10,538 nucleotides of DNA from Bacillota bacterium. GTDB lineage: Bacteria > Bacillota > Clostridia > Lachnospirales > Lachnospiraceae. This document shows, in pieces, positions 1-7,113 of the stretch. The translations under genes were made by a program, and so were the position numbers. The notes under the pieces are model-generated. The model searched no databases, was not told where the DNA came from, and saw nothing but the letters and a program-made list of their open reading frames with translations. Within the stretch, counting starts at the first letter, position 1; each line of letters starts with the position of its first letter. The DNA lies in NCBI GenBank assembly GCA_023425485.1, contig JAFACO010000287.1, forward strand, positions 1 to 10,538, given 5' to 3'.

Positions 1-1763
1 CTGAGTATGAGATGTATTATAATTTTGAAGATGGAATTGAAAAATTAGCAGGTCATAAAATTCTGGCGATAAATCGTGGTGAAAATGAAAAAATCCTCAC
101 AATAAAAATTATAGCTCCGGAAGAAAGAATCCTTCGCTATTTGGAGAAAAAGGTAATCCTTAAGGACAATCAGTACACAAATGACCTGCTTAGGACAACC
201 ATTGAAGATAGCTATAAGAGACTGATTGCACCTGCAATCGAACGAGAAATTCGTAATGATCTGTCAGAGAAGGCAGAGGATGGGGCAATTAAGGTATTTG
301 GTAAAAACCTTGTACAGCTGCTTATGCAGCCTCCAATTGCCGGACAGGTTGTGCTTGGATGGGATCCAGCATTTCGTACTGGTTGCAAGTTAGCAGTTGT
401 AGATAGTACGGGTAAAGTACTGGATACTACGGTTATTTATCCAACTGCACCACAGAATAAGGTGGAAGAAGCTAAAATTGTATTAAAGAGAATGATTGAT
501 AAGTATAACATTTCTTTAATTTCAGTTGGAAATGGTACTGCTTCCAGAGAATCAGAGATAGTAATTGTTGATTTATTAAAGGAAATCAACAGACCTTTGA
601 AATATATTATAGTAAATGAAGCAGGAGCTTCTGTATATTCAGCAAGTAAGCTTGCCACAGAGGAATTTCCTAGCTTTGATGTAGGACAGCGAAGTGCAGC
701 TTCTATTGCTAGAAGATTACAAGATCCACTTGCTGAACTTGTTAAGATTGATCCTCAATCCATTGGTGTTGGACAATATCAGCATGATATGAACCAGAAG
801 AAACTGGGTGAGGTTTTATCAGGAGTTGTAGAAGATTGTGTAAATAAGGTTGGTGTTGATTTAAATACAGCTTCCGTATCCTTATTGGAGCATGTGTCCG
901 GTGTAAGTAAAGCAATTGCAAAGAATATAGTTGCTTATCGTGAGGAGAACGGAAGGTTTGATAGCCGTAAGGAACTTCTTAAGGTTCCTAAGTTAGGTCC
1001 AAAAGCGTTTGAACAGTGCGCAGGTTTTATGAGAATTACCGGTGGTGATAATCCTCTGGATGCAACCGGTGTTCATCCGGAATCCTATGAAGCAACCCAG
1101 AATTTATTGGTAACCCTGGGACTAACCCTGGATGATATTAAAGAATTGCAGCAAAAGGCAATGAAACAAAAGCAACAGCAACCAGAAAAGAAGATTGAGA
1201 AAAAGCCAGAGAAGAAACCGGAGAAAAAAGCTACTATCTCAGTTAAGACGCAGGATACAGCTTTTGGTAAAGCCCTTGCTGCCGCAGTAGGTAATGGTGT
1301 ATCTGTGCAAGAGGTTAAGCTAGAGAAGGTGGAACGGGTTACAACAGCTGATCAAGGTGAAGAAATCATTACTATTGGTAAGAAAATAAAAGATAAGCAT
1401 AAGCTTGCCCAGGAACTCGGAGTTGGTGAGATTACCTTAACTGATATTATTAAGGAACTTGAAAAACCAGGTAGGGATCCACGTGATGAGATGCCAAAGC
1501 CTATTCTTCGTACAGATGTGTTGGAGATGAAGGACCTGACAGAGGGTATGCAGCTTAAGGGAACCGTTCGCAACGTAATAGATTTTGGTGCCTTTGTTGA
1601 CATCGGAGTACATCAGGATGGACTGGTTCATATTTCACAGCTTTCTGATAAGAAATTTGTAAAGCATCCTCTGGATGTGGTAAGCGTAGGCGATATTGTT
1701 GAAGTTAAGGTTCTTAGCGTAGATGTGGCTAAAAAGAGAATTCAGCTTACAATGAAGTTATAA
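1..1763 (+). CDS. tex: Tex family RNA-binding transcriptional accessory protein (5' partial)
   Basis: The reading frame is open to the left edge (codons before the Met at 12 read E-Y-E), so the true start is outside; roughly 200 N-terminal residues appear to be missing compared with family members. Counting from the Met at 12: a YqgF/RNase H-like domain begins near residue 113 (VVLGWDPAFRTGCKLAVVD), the family block IGVGQYQHDMNQKKL is at 251-265, helix-hairpin-helix motifs lie at about 286-345, and a C-terminal S1 RNA-binding domain spans about 511-580 (IDFGAFVDIG, GLVHIS). Tex is a cytoplasmic nucleic-acid-binding protein linked to transcription and RNA metabolism. Residues about 380-457 form a Lys/Glu/Gln/Pro-rich linker between the HhH region and the KPGRDPR motif, where compact Tex proteins have little; see findings. 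No terminator is visible before the next gene 87 bases downstream. Confidence 0.95.
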   Translation, partial: EYEMYYNFEDGIEKLAGHKILAINRGENEKILTIKIIAPEERILRYLEKKVILKDNQYTNDLLRTTIEDSYKRLIAPAIEREIRNDLSEKAEDGAIKVFGKNLVQLLMQPPIAGQVVLGWDPAFRTGCKLAVVDSTGKVLDTTVIYPTAPQNKVEEAKIVLKRMIDKYNISLISVGNGTASRESEIVIVDLLKEINRPLKYIIVNEAGASVYSASKLATEEFPSFDVGQRSAASIARRLQDPLAELVKIDPQSIGVGQYQHDMNQKKLGEVLSGVVEDCVNKVGVDLNTASVSLLEHVSGVSKAIAKNIVAYREENGRFDSRKELLKVPKLGPKAFEQCAGFMRITGGDNPLDATGVHPESYEATQNLLVTLGLTLDDIKELQQKAMKQKQQQPEKKIEKKPEKKPEKKATISVKTQDTAFGKALAAAVGNGVSVQEVKLEKVERVTTADQGEEIITIGKKIKDKHKLAQELGVGEITLTDIIKELEKPGRDPRDEMPKPILRTDVLEMKDLTEGMQLKGTVRNVIDFGAFVDIGVHQDGLVHISQLSDKKFVKHPLDVVSVGDIVEVKVLSVDVAKKRIQLTMKL

Positions 1764-1850
1764 GGGAAAAGTGTATCTGGTAAACCTAAGTTATAAGAAA
1801 TAGATTAACTTTACAATACGGCATATCCTGAAAGTAAAGGTGAGGCGATT

Positions 1851-2609
1851 ATGGGTATTTTATTTGTACTATGTATTCTTGGAGGAATATTTTGTCTTGT
1901 CTATTATGGAGTCATTACAACGTATGCTGGTGTTGGTACAGCCTTTGCATGGTTTTGGATTTGCGCGGCTATCGGCTTATTCTTCATTAGTCTTGTTATA
2001 ATTTATATCATGAAAAACGAGATTAAACTACCAAGTCTAATTCGTCATATAATGATAGCAATAATAGCAATCGGGGTTTGCTTCGGATTACTACTGGAAG
2101 GGACAATCATTTATCATTCTCAGAAAGAAGCTAAGCCAGGGGTAGAATATCTTATCGTACTTGGAGCACAAGTTCGAGGTGATAGAATCACGAAGTCTCT
2201 TAAGTATAGACTGGATACAGCTAAAGATTATCTTAATTCTAATTTAGATACAAAGGTGATTGTATCAGGTGGTCAAGGCCCGGGTGAGAACCTATCGGAA
2301 GCAGAAGCAATGAGTCGCTATTTGCTGGAACAGGGCATAGACGAAAATAGAATCATAATGGAAGCCAATTCTACCAATACTGTTGAAAATATTCAATTTA
2401 GCAAGCGGCTTTTACCGGATGACAATACATCTATTGCAGTAGTTACAAATGGCTTTCATGTTTTTCGTTCCATATGTATTGCTAAAAAACAAGGGTTGAC
2501 AGATGTTCAAGGATTAGCAGCCCCGTCGGATCAAATACTTACAATTAATTATTATGTAAGAGAGGCAGCAGGTGTAATGAAAGATCTTTTGTTTGGCAAT
2601 ATTTTATGA
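1851..2609 (+). CDS. DUF218 (YdcF/SanA-like) membrane protein
   Basis: A 252-residue protein with three predicted N-terminal membrane helices (about residues 2-23, 29-53 and 65-87) followed by a DUF218 domain (about 98-240). Family motifs visible are VLGAQVRGDRITKSLKYRL (103-121), the glycine-rich SGGQGPGENLSEAEAM (139-154), the acidic residue plus ST.NT.EN segment (171-180) and TNGFHVFR (199-206). Relatives such as SanA, ElyC and YdcF are connected with cell envelope integrity in enterobacteria, but the biochemical activity is generally not established, so no reaction is assigned. From helix count and motif positions the domain probably lies on the outer face of the membrane; this is inferred. 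The ATG at 1851 is preceded by AAAGGTGAGG (1836-1845), a reasonable Shine-Dalgarno. It lies 87 bases after tex and may be co-transcribed with it. Confidence 0.85.
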   Translation: MGILFVLCILGGIFCLVYYGVITTYAGVGTAFAWFWICAAIGLFFISLVIIYIMKNEIKLPSLIRHIMIAIIAIGVCFGLLLEGTIIYHSQKEAKPGVEYLIVLGAQVRGDRITKSLKYRLDTAKDYLNSNLDTKVIVSGGQGPGENLSEAEAMSRYLLEQGIDENRIIMEANSTNTVENIQFSKRLLPDDNTSIAVVTNGFHVFRSICIAKKQGLTDVQGLAAPSDQILTINYYVREAAGVMKDLLFGNIL

Positions 2610-2689
2610 ATTTGATTAGATGATAGCTTGTATTATACAGTTTAAAAGGCACCTAGAAAAATATACAATATATGACTTCGTAAAAACTA

Positions 2690-2718
2690 TTGACATAGGT
2701 TAGAAGCTGTTATATGAT
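2690..2718 (+). promoter_or_regulatory. Sigma-A promoter of the ribU leader
   Basis: TTGACA at 2690-2695 and TATGAT at 2713-2718, separated by exactly 17 bases. Transcription should begin near 2725, about 20 bases before the FMN aptamer. The -35 is a full consensus match and the -10 differs by one base, so riboswitch and ribU form an independent transcription unit. Confidence 0.85.
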
Positions 2719-2743
2719 GAGGTTGTAAAACTTAATAAAGGTA

Positions 2744-2861
2744 AGTCTTCGGGGCAGGGTGAAATTCCCTACCGGCGGTAAAGTCCGCGACTCCTTGTTA
2801 ATACAAGGATTGATTTGGTGAAATTCCAAAACCGACAGTAAAGTCTGGATGAGAGAAGAAA
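2744..2861 (+). ncRNA. FMN riboswitch aptamer (RFN element)
   Basis: The conserved RFN core is recognisable from end to end. P1 is TCTTC (2746-2750) with GAAGA (2855-2859), followed by GGGGCAGGGTGAAATTCCC, then CCGGCGGTAAAGTCCGCGA. The variable hairpin pairs TCCTTGT (2792-2798) with ACAAGGA (2803-2809). Next come GATTTGGTGAAATTCCAAAA and CCGACAGTAAAGTCTGGATG. FMN riboswitches bind flavin mononucleotide and switch off riboflavin synthesis or uptake genes. This one is followed by an intrinsic terminator and then ribU, so control is most likely by transcription termination when FMN is abundant. Confidence 0.96.
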
Positions 2862-2891
2862 AACAGTATTATAAGATGGATTATAATCAAT

Positions 2892-2927
2892 TCCCCGATT
2901 TCAATATTTGGAGTCGGGGATTTTTTT
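2892..2927 (+). terminator. Riboswitch-controlled intrinsic terminator upstream of ribU
   Basis: TCCCCGATT (2892-2900) pairs with AATCGGGGA-type partner bases (2912-2920, one G-U), with an 11-base loop and seven T residues at 2921-2927. It lies 30 bases after the aptamer and 93 bases before the ribU start, as expected for the expression platform of a transcriptionally acting FMN riboswitch. Its 5' arm CCCCGA (2893-2898) is complementary to TCGGGG (2749-2754) in the aptamer's 5' strand. Confidence 0.92.
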
Positions 2928-3020
2928 GGTTATTAACATACATACTATAATGTAAATCATCAATCTTATAATACGAATAACCCAAAGAATTTCCTTTGCA
3001 ATTAAAAAGGAGAGATTATT

Positions 3021-3692
3021 ATGAAAGCAAATGCAACAGCAAAAACAAATGGTACTTTATTTTCCACGAAACAAACAGTAATTCTTGGTCTTTTTTCTGC
3101 ACTTTCCTACGTGCTTATGTTTGTTCATCTTCCCTATAAGCATTTAGGTTTTTTGGAATTGGAATTTAGTGACATTCCAGCGATTATAGCAGCACTTCAG
3201 TTTGGACCATTATCAGGAGTTATGATTGAATTTATTAAAAATTTAATTAAAGCACTGACTGCATCATCAACTGGTATGGTTGGTGAATTGGCAAACTTTT
3301 TAATAAGTTGTGCTTTTATCCTGCCAGTAGGAATTCTAAATAAGATTAGAAAATCAAAAGCCATAGAACGTAATCAGGCTCAAAATACGATAAAAGCAAA
3401 TACAGGTGTAAAAAATGCAGTAGCAATGGCGGTAATTTTTACAATTGCCACTCTAAGTATGACACTAACTGGAGCGTTGCTTAACTATTTTGTTATGATA
3501 CCTTTATATGCAACCTTATTTGGTGGCTTGGATAATGTAGTTGGTTTGGCGGCTACGACGGTACCTGCAATTAAGGATTTAGGAACTATGGTTATTATTG
3601 GTATAACACCGTTTAACATTTTTAAAGGTATTATGATATCAGTGGTTGGATATTACACTTATCGATTGACCAAAGGTGTATTATTTCGTTAA
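3021..3692 (+). CDS. ribU: Riboflavin transporter RibU (ECF S component)
   Basis: A 223-residue hydrophobic protein typical of ECF-transporter substrate-binding S components. Likely membrane segments are about residues 18-37, 52-66, 85-108, 132-158 and 185-212, with a charged cytoplasmic stretch near 108-130. RibU-type features include an N-terminal helix region with GLFSALSYVLMF, the LELEFSDIPAII segment (45-56), FGPLSGVMIEFIKNLIK (61-77) and a C-terminal TPFNIFKG (196-203). It binds riboflavin and works with the shared EcfA-EcfA'-EcfT energizing module, which is encoded elsewhere. The FMN riboswitch immediately upstream independently supports a flavin substrate. AAGGAG at 3007-3012 lies 8 bases before the ATG, and a small hairpin could mask it. 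The gene is flanked by terminators, so it is probably monocistronic. Confidence 0.94.
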   Translation: MKANATAKTNGTLFSTKQTVILGLFSALSYVLMFVHLPYKHLGFLELEFSDIPAIIAALQFGPLSGVMIEFIKNLIKALTASSTGMVGELANFLISCAFILPVGILNKIRKSKAIERNQAQNTIKANTGVKNAVAMAVIFTIATLSMTLTGALLNYFVMIPLYATLFGGLDNVVGLAATTVPAIKDLGTMVIIGITPFNIFKGIMISVVGYYTYRLTKGVLFR

Positions 3693-3791
3693 ATAGAGGG
3701 GAAAATTAATCATCGTACCCAAAAGGTTAGATATAGTTTCTTCAAGATGAAACGACAAATAGCTTTACTTATACTATCGCTTATATTAAGG

Positions 3792-3841
3792 AGATAGAGC
3801 GTTCTTTCTATATCATAAGGAAAGATGCTCTATCTTTTTTT
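3792..3841 (+). terminator. Intrinsic terminator after ribU
   Basis: AGATAGAGC (3792-3800) pairs perfectly with GCTCTATCT (3827-3835). The inner part of the hairpin continues with CTTTC against GAAAG around a short loop. A run of T residues follows from 3835 to 3841. It ends the ribU transcript and separates it from the tsaE unit. Confidence 0.9.
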
Positions 3842-3850
3842 GTATATATC

Positions 3851-3859
3851 TGCTATAAT
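3851..3859 (+). promoter_or_regulatory. Extended -10 promoter for the tsaE-tsaB-rimI unit
   Basis: TGCTATAAT is a perfect TGn-TATAAT extended -10 element, placed just after the ribU terminator and about 72 bases before tsaE. No good -35 lies 16-18 bases upstream (that stretch is the terminator's T tract), which is acceptable for extended -10 promoters. The expected start is near 3866. A weaker alternative is TTACAA (3869-3874) with TAGAAT (3891-3896). Confidence 0.5.
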
Positions 3860-3930
3860 AATGCCGATTACAAAGAGTATAGCAATAAGATAGAATATAG
3901 CCGCAGTGTTTAGAAAGGCATGATTTTAAT

Positions 3931-4356
3931 ATGACAATAGAGAGTTTTAAATCAGAGGACACCTATCAGTTTGGCCTCCAGTTGGGAAGTAATGCAAAAC
4001 CGGGTGAAATCTATTGCCTAAGTGGGGATTTAGGAGTAGGAAAGACTGTTTTTACTCAGGGGTTTGCCAGAGGCTTAGGGATATTGGAAGCTGTTAATAG
4101 TCCTACCTTTACTATAGTTCAGGAATATGAGGGAGAAAAGCTGCCCTTTTATCACTTTGACGTATACCGCATCTCCGATATTGATGAGATGGAGGAAATC
4201 GGGTATGAGGATTATTTTTATGGAGAAGGGGTCTGTCTTATTGAATGGGCAGAATTAATTGAGGACCTGTTACCCAAAAAACGTACCAATATTACCATTC
4301 AAAAGCAGTTAGAACAGGGTTTTGACTATAGAATAATTATCGTTGAAGAAAAGTAA
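3931..4356 (+). CDS. tsaE: tRNA threonylcarbamoyladenosine biosynthesis ATPase TsaE
   Basis: A 141-residue P-loop ATPase close to the usual family length. The Walker A motif is SGDLGVGKT (31-39), followed by NSPTF (56-60), the HFDVYR motif (75-80) and LIEWAE (103-108), all TsaE signatures. TsaE binds the TsaB-TsaD complex and its ATPase activity drives turnover of t6A synthesis at A37 of ANN-decoding tRNAs in the cytoplasm. AAAGG at 3914-3918 lies 12 bases before the chosen ATG, a rather long spacing; an ATG at 3920 hits a stop after four codons and cannot be the start. It is the first gene of a unit, 30 bases before tsaB, its functional partner. Confidence 0.95.
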   Translation: MTIESFKSEDTYQFGLQLGSNAKPGEIYCLSGDLGVGKTVFTQGFARGLGILEAVNSPTFTIVQEYEGEKLPFYHFDVYRISDIDEMEEIGYEDYFYGEGVCLIEWAELIEDLLPKKRTNITIQKQLEQGFDYRIIIVEEK

Positions 4357-4386
4357 TCTGAAAAAGTTAGAGAGGGAACAACAAGA

Positions 4387-5091
4387 ATGAAGATATTAGC
4401 ACTTGATAGCTCAGGATTAGTGGCTAGTGTGTCCATTGTGACTGAGGAGTCTGTACTGGCAGAATATACATTAAACTTTAAGAAAACACATTCACAAACT
4501 TTATTGCCTATGTTGGATGAAATAGTGAGTAGGGTAGAACTTGATTTAAATCAAATAGATGCAATCGCAATATCCTCTGGACCAGGTTCCTTTACCGGAC
4601 TTAGGATTGGCTCTGCTACAGCAAAGGGACTGGGGTTGGCACTTAATAAACCCATCATACCGGTTCCAACGTTGGAGGGTCTGGCTTATAATTTGTTTGG
4701 AACAGAGAAAGTAGTTTGCCCAATGATGGATGCTAGACGGAATCAGGTATATACGGGGTTATATGAAGTTCAGGGTGCGGAATTGAACGTTTTATACCCA
4801 CAAACCGCCATTGCGTTGGAAGAAATTCTATTGATTATAAAAGATTTAAACAGAGAGGTAATATTTCTTGGTGATGGTGCTGATGTCCATAAGGAAGTTA
4901 TTTCACAAGAGTTAATAGGAAAGGCTATATTTGCACCAATGCATTTAAATAAACAAAGAGCAGGTGCTCTTGGAGCATTAGCAATTCAATATTATAAGAA
5001 GAATTTAATTGAGACCGCAACAGAGCATGAACCTGTATATCTAAGACTATCACAGGCAGAAAGAGAACTTGCAGAAAAAAATAGAAGTTAA
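4387..5091 (+). CDS. tsaB: tRNA threonylcarbamoyladenosine biosynthesis protein TsaB
   Basis: A 234-residue ASKHA-fold protein. It opens with MKILALDSSG, has the KKTHSQTLLPML segment (32-43) and the diagnostic SSGPGSFTGLRIG block (63-75), and continues with P-TLEGLA (94-100). TsaB is the catalytically inactive paralogue that dimerises with TsaD and holds the t6A synthesis complex together. AGAGGG at 4371-4376 lies 10 bases before the ATG. The stop codon (5089-5091) sits within 10 bases of all plausible upstream rimI starts, indicating translational coupling with rimI. Length and motifs are normal for the family. Confidence 0.95.
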   Translation: MKILALDSSGLVASVSIVTEESVLAEYTLNFKKTHSQTLLPMLDEIVSRVELDLNQIDAIAISSGPGSFTGLRIGSATAKGLGLALNKPIIPVPTLEGLAYNLFGTEKVVCPMMDARRNQVYTGLYEVQGAELNVLYPQTAIALEEILLIIKDLNREVIFLGDGADVHKEVISQELIGKAIFAPMHLNKQRAGALGALAIQYYKKNLIETATEHEPVYLRLSQAERELAEKNRS

Positions 5092-5100
5092 TTGAACTGG

Positions 5101-5562
5101 ATGAAAGACATGGTGAAGGATATGTTTATTCGAAGGATGATTGAGGATGATTTAGAACAGGTGGATATAATTGAACAGCAAACATTTTCGGACCCGTGGA
5201 GTAAAGAGGATTTTAATAGCTCCCTGAAGGATAGTAATAATGAGTATTTAGTGGCTGAACACGAAGGTATGGTTGCTGGATACTGTGGTTACTGGGGAGT
5301 TGCTGGAGAAGGTTATATTTATAATGTTGCGGTAAAAAAAGAGTTTCGGAACCAGGGAATTGGTCACCAAATGCTTACCGTACTTCTCGAGAATTCAAAA
5401 CATAGGGGTATTACCTCACTGACTTTGGAGGTTAGATACTCGAATGCACCAGCTATCCATCTTTATGAGAGCCTTGGATTTGAAAAAGCAGGTATACGCA
5501 AAGATTTCTATACGAAACCCAATGAGGATGCTGTTATAATGTGGCTAAAACCGATACAGTAA
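5101..5562 (+). CDS. rimI: [Ribosomal protein S18]-alanine N-acetyltransferase RimI
   Basis: A GNAT-fold acetyltransferase. The acetyl-CoA loop is visible as NVAVKKEFRNQGIGHQML, followed by LEVRYSNAPAIHLYESLGF and the C-terminal GIRKDFYTKPNEDAVIMWL, all strongly RimI-like. RimI transfers an acetyl group to the N-terminal alanine of ribosomal protein S18; in several bacteria the gene sits beside tsaB, as here. The start is uncertain: the frame is open from a TTG at 5092 directly after the tsaB stop, with ATGs at 5101, 5110 and 5122. The last best fits the usual N-terminus (MFIRRMIEDD) but its AAGGA (5116-5120) is only one base away. I chose 5101 because AGAAG (5083-5087) lies 13 bases before it; confidence in the exact start is low. 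Confidence 0.92.
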   Translation: MKDMVKDMFIRRMIEDDLEQVDIIEQQTFSDPWSKEDFNSSLKDSNNEYLVAEHEGMVAGYCGYWGVAGEGYIYNVAVKKEFRNQGIGHQMLTVLLENSKHRGITSLTLEVRYSNAPAIHLYESLGFEKAGIRKDFYTKPNEDAVIMWLKPIQ

Positions 5563-5592
5563 TTCCCACTATAAATATGGAGCATTACCGTT

Positions 5593-5598
5593 TATAAT
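5593..5598 (+). promoter_or_regulatory. Possible -10 element before the two-CxxC protein
   Basis: A perfect TATAAT lies 46 bases before the GTG start of the next gene, but no recognisable -35 is 16-18 bases upstream and there is no TGn extension. It may give the small gene its own transcript in addition to read-through from rimI; AT-rich chance is a real alternative. Confidence 0.25.
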
Positions 5599-5643
5599 AT
5601 TCCTAAGAGCAATAAGCTTTTATGAACAAGAGGGGGACGAGTC

Positions 5644-5892
5644 GTGAAAAGTGCAGATAGAATTGTTAAAAGGACAAAGGTGCCACTACACTGCAATTCT
5701 TGCGGTAAGGAGCTTAAGGTTGAGAATGGGATTCTTAAGGAAGATGCTTTCGAGGCTTCTAAGGAATGGGGTTATTTCTCAAAGAGGGATATGGAAATAC
5801 ACCATTTCAATCTATGTGAAGAATGTTATGAGGAAATTGTTTCGAAATTCAGTATTCCTGTTGAAGTTAAGAAAAAGTTGGAAATTCTCTAA
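5644..5892 (+). CDS. Small putative zinc-binding protein with two CxxC pairs
   Basis: An 82-residue protein of unrecognised function. It has CNSC at 17-20 and CEEC at 58-61, both in knuckle-like contexts (CNSCGK and LCEECY), with two histidines at 53-54 and a WGYFSKRD segment at 42-49 between them. This arrangement suggests one structural zinc site of the zinc-ribbon or treble-clef type. The remainder is highly charged, with no membrane segment or signal. The GTG start at 5644 is supported by AGAGGGGGA (5630-5638) about 5 bases upstream; an overlapping frame from 5651 lacks such a signal and has no recognisable motif. It follows rimI by 81 bases and is closed by a strong terminator, so it is the last gene of the tsaE-tsaB-rimI side. 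A nucleic-acid or ribosome-related role is suggested only by context. Confidence 0.8.
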   Translation: MKSADRIVKRTKVPLHCNSCGKELKVENGILKEDAFEASKEWGYFSKRDMEIHHFNLCEECYEEIVSKFSIPVEVKKKLEIL

Positions 5893-5918
5893 TAAGACTT
5901 ATTTATATCAAACAATAT

Positions 5919-5966
5919 AAGACTACGGCTAAGGTTATCTAATAGATAATTGGCTGTAGTCTTTTT
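5919..5966 (+). terminator. Long-hairpin intrinsic terminator
   Basis: AAGACTACGGCTA (5919-5931) pairs with TGGCTGTAGTCTT (5951-5963) with two G-U pairs. The stem is extended inward by TTATCT against AGATAA around a tri-nucleotide loop. A T run spans 5962-5966. It ends transcription after the small CxxC protein and separates the tsaE-tsaB-rimI unit from rnz-tsaD-ispD. Confidence 0.9.
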
Positions 5967-6119
5967 AGTATTAGTAAAGGTAAAGGGAAGGATGGACATA
6001 GGATACACAAAACAAAATTGTGGACAAACCAGAGAAACTACTGTTAAAATAGGTGCATATTAGATTGACATTTCGTTTAACCCCTTTACCCTGCAAAGAT
6101 TTAGGATAGCAGAATGGGG

Positions 6120-6125
6120 TATAAT
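6120..6125 (+). promoter_or_regulatory. Probable -10 element for the rnz-tsaD-ispD unit
   Basis: A perfect TATAAT sits 32 bases before the rnz start and downstream of a strong terminator, so a promoter is expected here. The -35 region at the usual spacing is weak (AGATTT-like). A consensus TTGACA at 6065-6070 is too far upstream to pair with it and has no good -10 of its own at 17 bases. Confidence 0.4.
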
Positions 6126-6157
6126 AAAGGTAGATTATAAATAAGGAAGGCATAAAA

Positions 6158-7072
6158 ATGTTAGATGTATGTTTACTTGGTACAAGTGGTATGATGCCGT
6201 TACCAGGAAGATGGTTAACTGCATTGATGACCAGATTTAATGGCAGCAGCTTATTAATAGATTGTGGAGAAGGTACGCAGATTACCATTAGAGAAAAAGG
6301 TTGGAGCTTTCACTCCATTGATATCATATGTTTTACTCATTATCATGGGGATCATATTAGTGGGTTACCCGGACTTCTTCTTTCCATGGGAAATGCAGAA
6401 CGTACCCAGCCAGTTACATTAATTGGTCCTAAAGGTTTGGAAAGAGTGGTGAATTCTCTTAGAGTTATTGCACCTGAGCTCCCATTTGAATTGAAATTCA
6501 TAGAGCTATCAGCACAAGAGGAAACGATTGAGATTAACGGCTATAACATTAAGGCTTTCCAGGTAAAGCATAATGTTATTTGTTACGGATACAGTGTTAC
6601 CATCAGACGTGGTGGAAGATTCTTTGCGGAGAGGGCCTTAGAAAATCAAATACCTCAAAAGTTTTGGAACCGACTTCAAAAGGGTGATACGATTGTTGAT
6701 GGAGATATTACTTATACACCTGATATGGTAATTGGACCGGAACGAAAAGGAATTAAAGTGACTTATTGCACGGACTCAAGGCCAATTAAAATAATTGCTG
6801 ACAATGCCAAAGGATCGGACCTGTTCATTTGTGAAGGCATGTATGGTGAACAAGATAAGGATAATAAGGCAAAAGAATATAAGCATATGACCTTTTGTGA
6901 TGCAGCAAGACTCGCTAGGGAAGCTGAAGTGGCAGAATTATGGTTGACACATTATAGCCCATCCTTAATCCGACCAGATGATTTTATCGGAGAAGCAAAA
7001 AAAATATATAAGAATGCGAAGCTAGGAAAAGATAGAAAGAGTGTTACACTGGAATTTGATAAAGACGAGTAA
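6158..7072 (+). CDS. rnz: Ribonuclease Z (tRNA 3' endonuclease)
   Basis: A 304-residue metallo-beta-lactamase-fold nuclease of the short bacterial RNase Z type. Zinc ligands are visible: HYHGDH (61-66), H138 in VKHNV, D206 in CTDSRP, H243 in KHMTF and H265 in LTHYS. The N-terminal LGTSGMMPLPGR and LIDCGEGTQ blocks are typical. The region 155-200 (FFAERALENQIPQKFW to GPERKGIK) corresponds to the family's tRNA-binding exosite arm. The usual GDTRP block reads TDSRP, with the metal-binding Asp retained. RNase Z cuts tRNA precursors after the discriminator base, chiefly those lacking an encoded CCA. AAGGAAGG (6143-6150) lies 7 bases before the ATG. It leads a unit in which tsaD, also a tRNA-maturation gene, follows after 41 bases. 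Confidence 0.95.
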   Translation: MLDVCLLGTSGMMPLPGRWLTALMTRFNGSSLLIDCGEGTQITIREKGWSFHSIDIICFTHYHGDHISGLPGLLLSMGNAERTQPVTLIGPKGLERVVNSLRVIAPELPFELKFIELSAQEETIEINGYNIKAFQVKHNVICYGYSVTIRRGGRFFAERALENQIPQKFWNRLQKGDTIVDGDITYTPDMVIGPERKGIKVTYCTDSRPIKIIADNAKGSDLFICEGMYGEQDKDNKAKEYKHMTFCDAARLAREAEVAELWLTHYSPSLIRPDDFIGEAKKIYKNAKLGKDRKSVTLEFDKDE

Positions 7073-7104
7073 TAATTTTCGTAAGAGCCGTAATGCGGTA
7101 TGAT

Positions 7105-7108
7105 GGAG
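7105..7108 (+). promoter_or_regulatory. Ribosome binding site that fixes the tsaD start
   Basis: GGAG lies 5 bases before the ATG at 7114, whereas the in-frame ATG at 7093 has no comparable signal. The 7114 start also gives the usual family N-terminus. Confidence 0.75.
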
Positions 7109-7113
7109 ATGAA

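Noticed and set aside
437..658. Minus-strand frames inside tex (also near 1352-1631)
   Set aside because: They are fully contained in a well-conserved gene on the other strand, with no own signals.
1756..1797. AAGTTATAAG occurs twice around the tex stop codon
   Set aside because: A ten-base AT-rich duplicate with no symmetry or further context; likely chance.
3747..3797. 16-codon hydrophobic ORF (MKRQIALLILSLILRR) between ribU and its terminator
   Set aside because: No ribosome binding site at a usable distance, and its end runs into the terminator stem; probably chance.
5651..5920. 89-codon frame overlapping the two-CxxC gene in another frame
   Set aside because: It has no ribosome binding site for its start and no motifs, while the frame from 5644 has both.
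5992..6063. 23-codon ORF after AAAGGGAAGG, upstream of rnz
   Set aside because: The Shine-Dalgarno-like sequence directly abuts the ATG, no promoter lies before it after the 5966 terminator, and the peptide has no recognisable character.
6065..6070. Consensus TTGACA upstream of rnz
   Set aside because: No acceptable -10 lies 16-18 bases downstream, and the TATAAT at 6120 is too far away to pair with it.
5971..6288. 105-codon minus-strand frame overlapping the rnz start
   Set aside because: It lies antisense to rnz and its promoter region, lacks a ribosome binding site and family features, and is a shadow frame.
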